8,510 nt of DNA from Reyranella sp. GTDB lineage: Bacteria > Pseudomonadota > Alphaproteobacteria > Reyranellales > Reyranellaceae. The stretch is from NCBI GenBank assembly GCA_004296815.1, contig SCVT01000007.1:1-8510 (forward strand). The letters run 5' to 3'. Of the stretch, positions 8,270 to 8,510 are shown piece after piece (position 1 is the stretch's first letter; the number at the start of each line of letters is the position of its first letter). Position numbers and translations under genes: made by a program. The notes below the pieces were generated by a model, which saw only the letters and a list, made by a program, of their open reading frames with translations, had not been told where the DNA came from and ran no database searches.

Positions 8270-8502
8270 TCAAGCCGTCGCAGGTGTGGCGGGAGCCGAC
8301 GTCTTCTTCACGTCGACGAGGAACGCTTTGTATTCCGGCGTGTTCACACTGGCATCGCCGACCGGGGGCGTGATGACGTTGGTGCCATACCCCTTTCTCG
8401 TGAGGCCGATGAAACCGTAGTGGATCGGCAACCCGATCACGTCGCACGGCTTGCCGTCGACCATGATCGGCCGGATACGCTTGGTGACGCATGCCTTGGC
8501 CT
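8270..8502 (-). CDS. fdoG: Formate dehydrogenase alpha subunit, C-terminal 76 residues
   Basis: Partial gene: the rest lies beyond the right edge. The visible residues begin [20 protein letters not shown] and continue with [41 protein letters not shown], then an Ala/Pro/Thr tail. They match the end of FdnG/FdoG (E. coli: TKRIKPL...GVPIHWG...NTLTPFVGDANTQTPEFKAFLVNV, from memory), in the molybdopterin-dinucleotide-binding domain of the formate-oxidising subunit. The Sec or Cys active-site residue is in the missing N-terminal part; the adjoining sel genes make Sec likely. An in-frame TAG appears at 8503-8501, but its first base belongs to a probable sequencing-adapter remnant (8503-8510), so I treat the gene as continuing off the contig and not as broken. 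An internal ATG at 8464 is not the real start. Confidence 0.93.
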
Positions 8503-8510
8503 AGATCGGA
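8503..8510. other. Probable Illumina adapter remnant at the contig end
   Basis: The last eight bases read AGATCGGA on the plus strand, identical to the first eight bases of the common Illumina TruSeq adapter. The match starts exactly where the formate dehydrogenase alpha reading frame fails: base 8503 turns a codon ending AG (AAG lysine expected from the family) into TAG. A chance match of eight bases at one fixed place is about 1 in 65,000, and the loss of a conserved frame at that point adds support. It should be trimmed. Confidence 0.82.

Noticed and set aside
8501..8503. In-frame TAG as amber recoding or as a nonsense mutation in the formate dehydrogenase gene
   Set aside because: The first base of the TAG belongs to an eight-base match to the sequencing adapter at the contig end, which explains it more simply.

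Overview
The window is GC-rich, with dense overlapping genes. It looks like an alphaproteobacterium, probably Hyphomicrobiales-like. The signs are a DUF992-type secreted protein at the left edge, an orphan Flp-type pilin, and an FdoGHI-type formate dehydrogenase next to a nearly complete selenocysteine (Sec) locus. The last eight bases (8503-8510) equal the start of the standard Illumina adapter, so the right edge is probably a contig end from a draft or metagenomic assembly.

Layout, reading the minus strand from right to left. (1) 8502-5790: the C-terminal end of the formate dehydrogenase catalytic subunit, then the iron-sulfur beta subunit, the cytochrome b gamma subunit and the accessory protein FdhE, all tightly spaced or overlapping. 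(2) 5789-5325: a 232-base gap with several GC-rich hairpins, a 43-codon Flp-like pilin gene, and a long hairpin just upstream of selA. (3) 5324-1284: selA, a Sel1-repeat gene and selB, overlapping end to end. (4) 944-1294, the only plus-strand gene: a small VOC/glyoxalase-fold protein, tail-to-tail with selB. (5) 868-773: selC, the tRNA-Sec with anticodon TCA. (6) 741-1: a small lipoprotein, a 58-aa hypothetical protein and a truncated DUF992 protein.

How the genes work together: SelA converts Ser-tRNA(Sec) to Sec-tRNA(Sec) using selenophosphate, SelB carries it to UGA codons marked by a SECIS hairpin, and selC is the tRNA. The likely client is the neighbouring formate dehydrogenase alpha subunit, whose Sec codon lies outside the window. 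The FdoGHI complex would oxidise formate and pass electrons through the iron-sulfur beta subunit and cytochrome b to quinone; FdhE supports its maturation. selD (selenophosphate synthetase) is not in the window.

This is a known type of system. The less ordinary points are the Sel1-repeat gene locked between selA and selB, the hairpin in the selA leader that could be a SelB autoregulatory element or a terminator, the structured leader of an orphan pilin that lacks the usual Glu5, the lipoprotein gene starting 31 bases after selC, and the adapter remnant that creates a false stop codon in the formate dehydrogenase gene.
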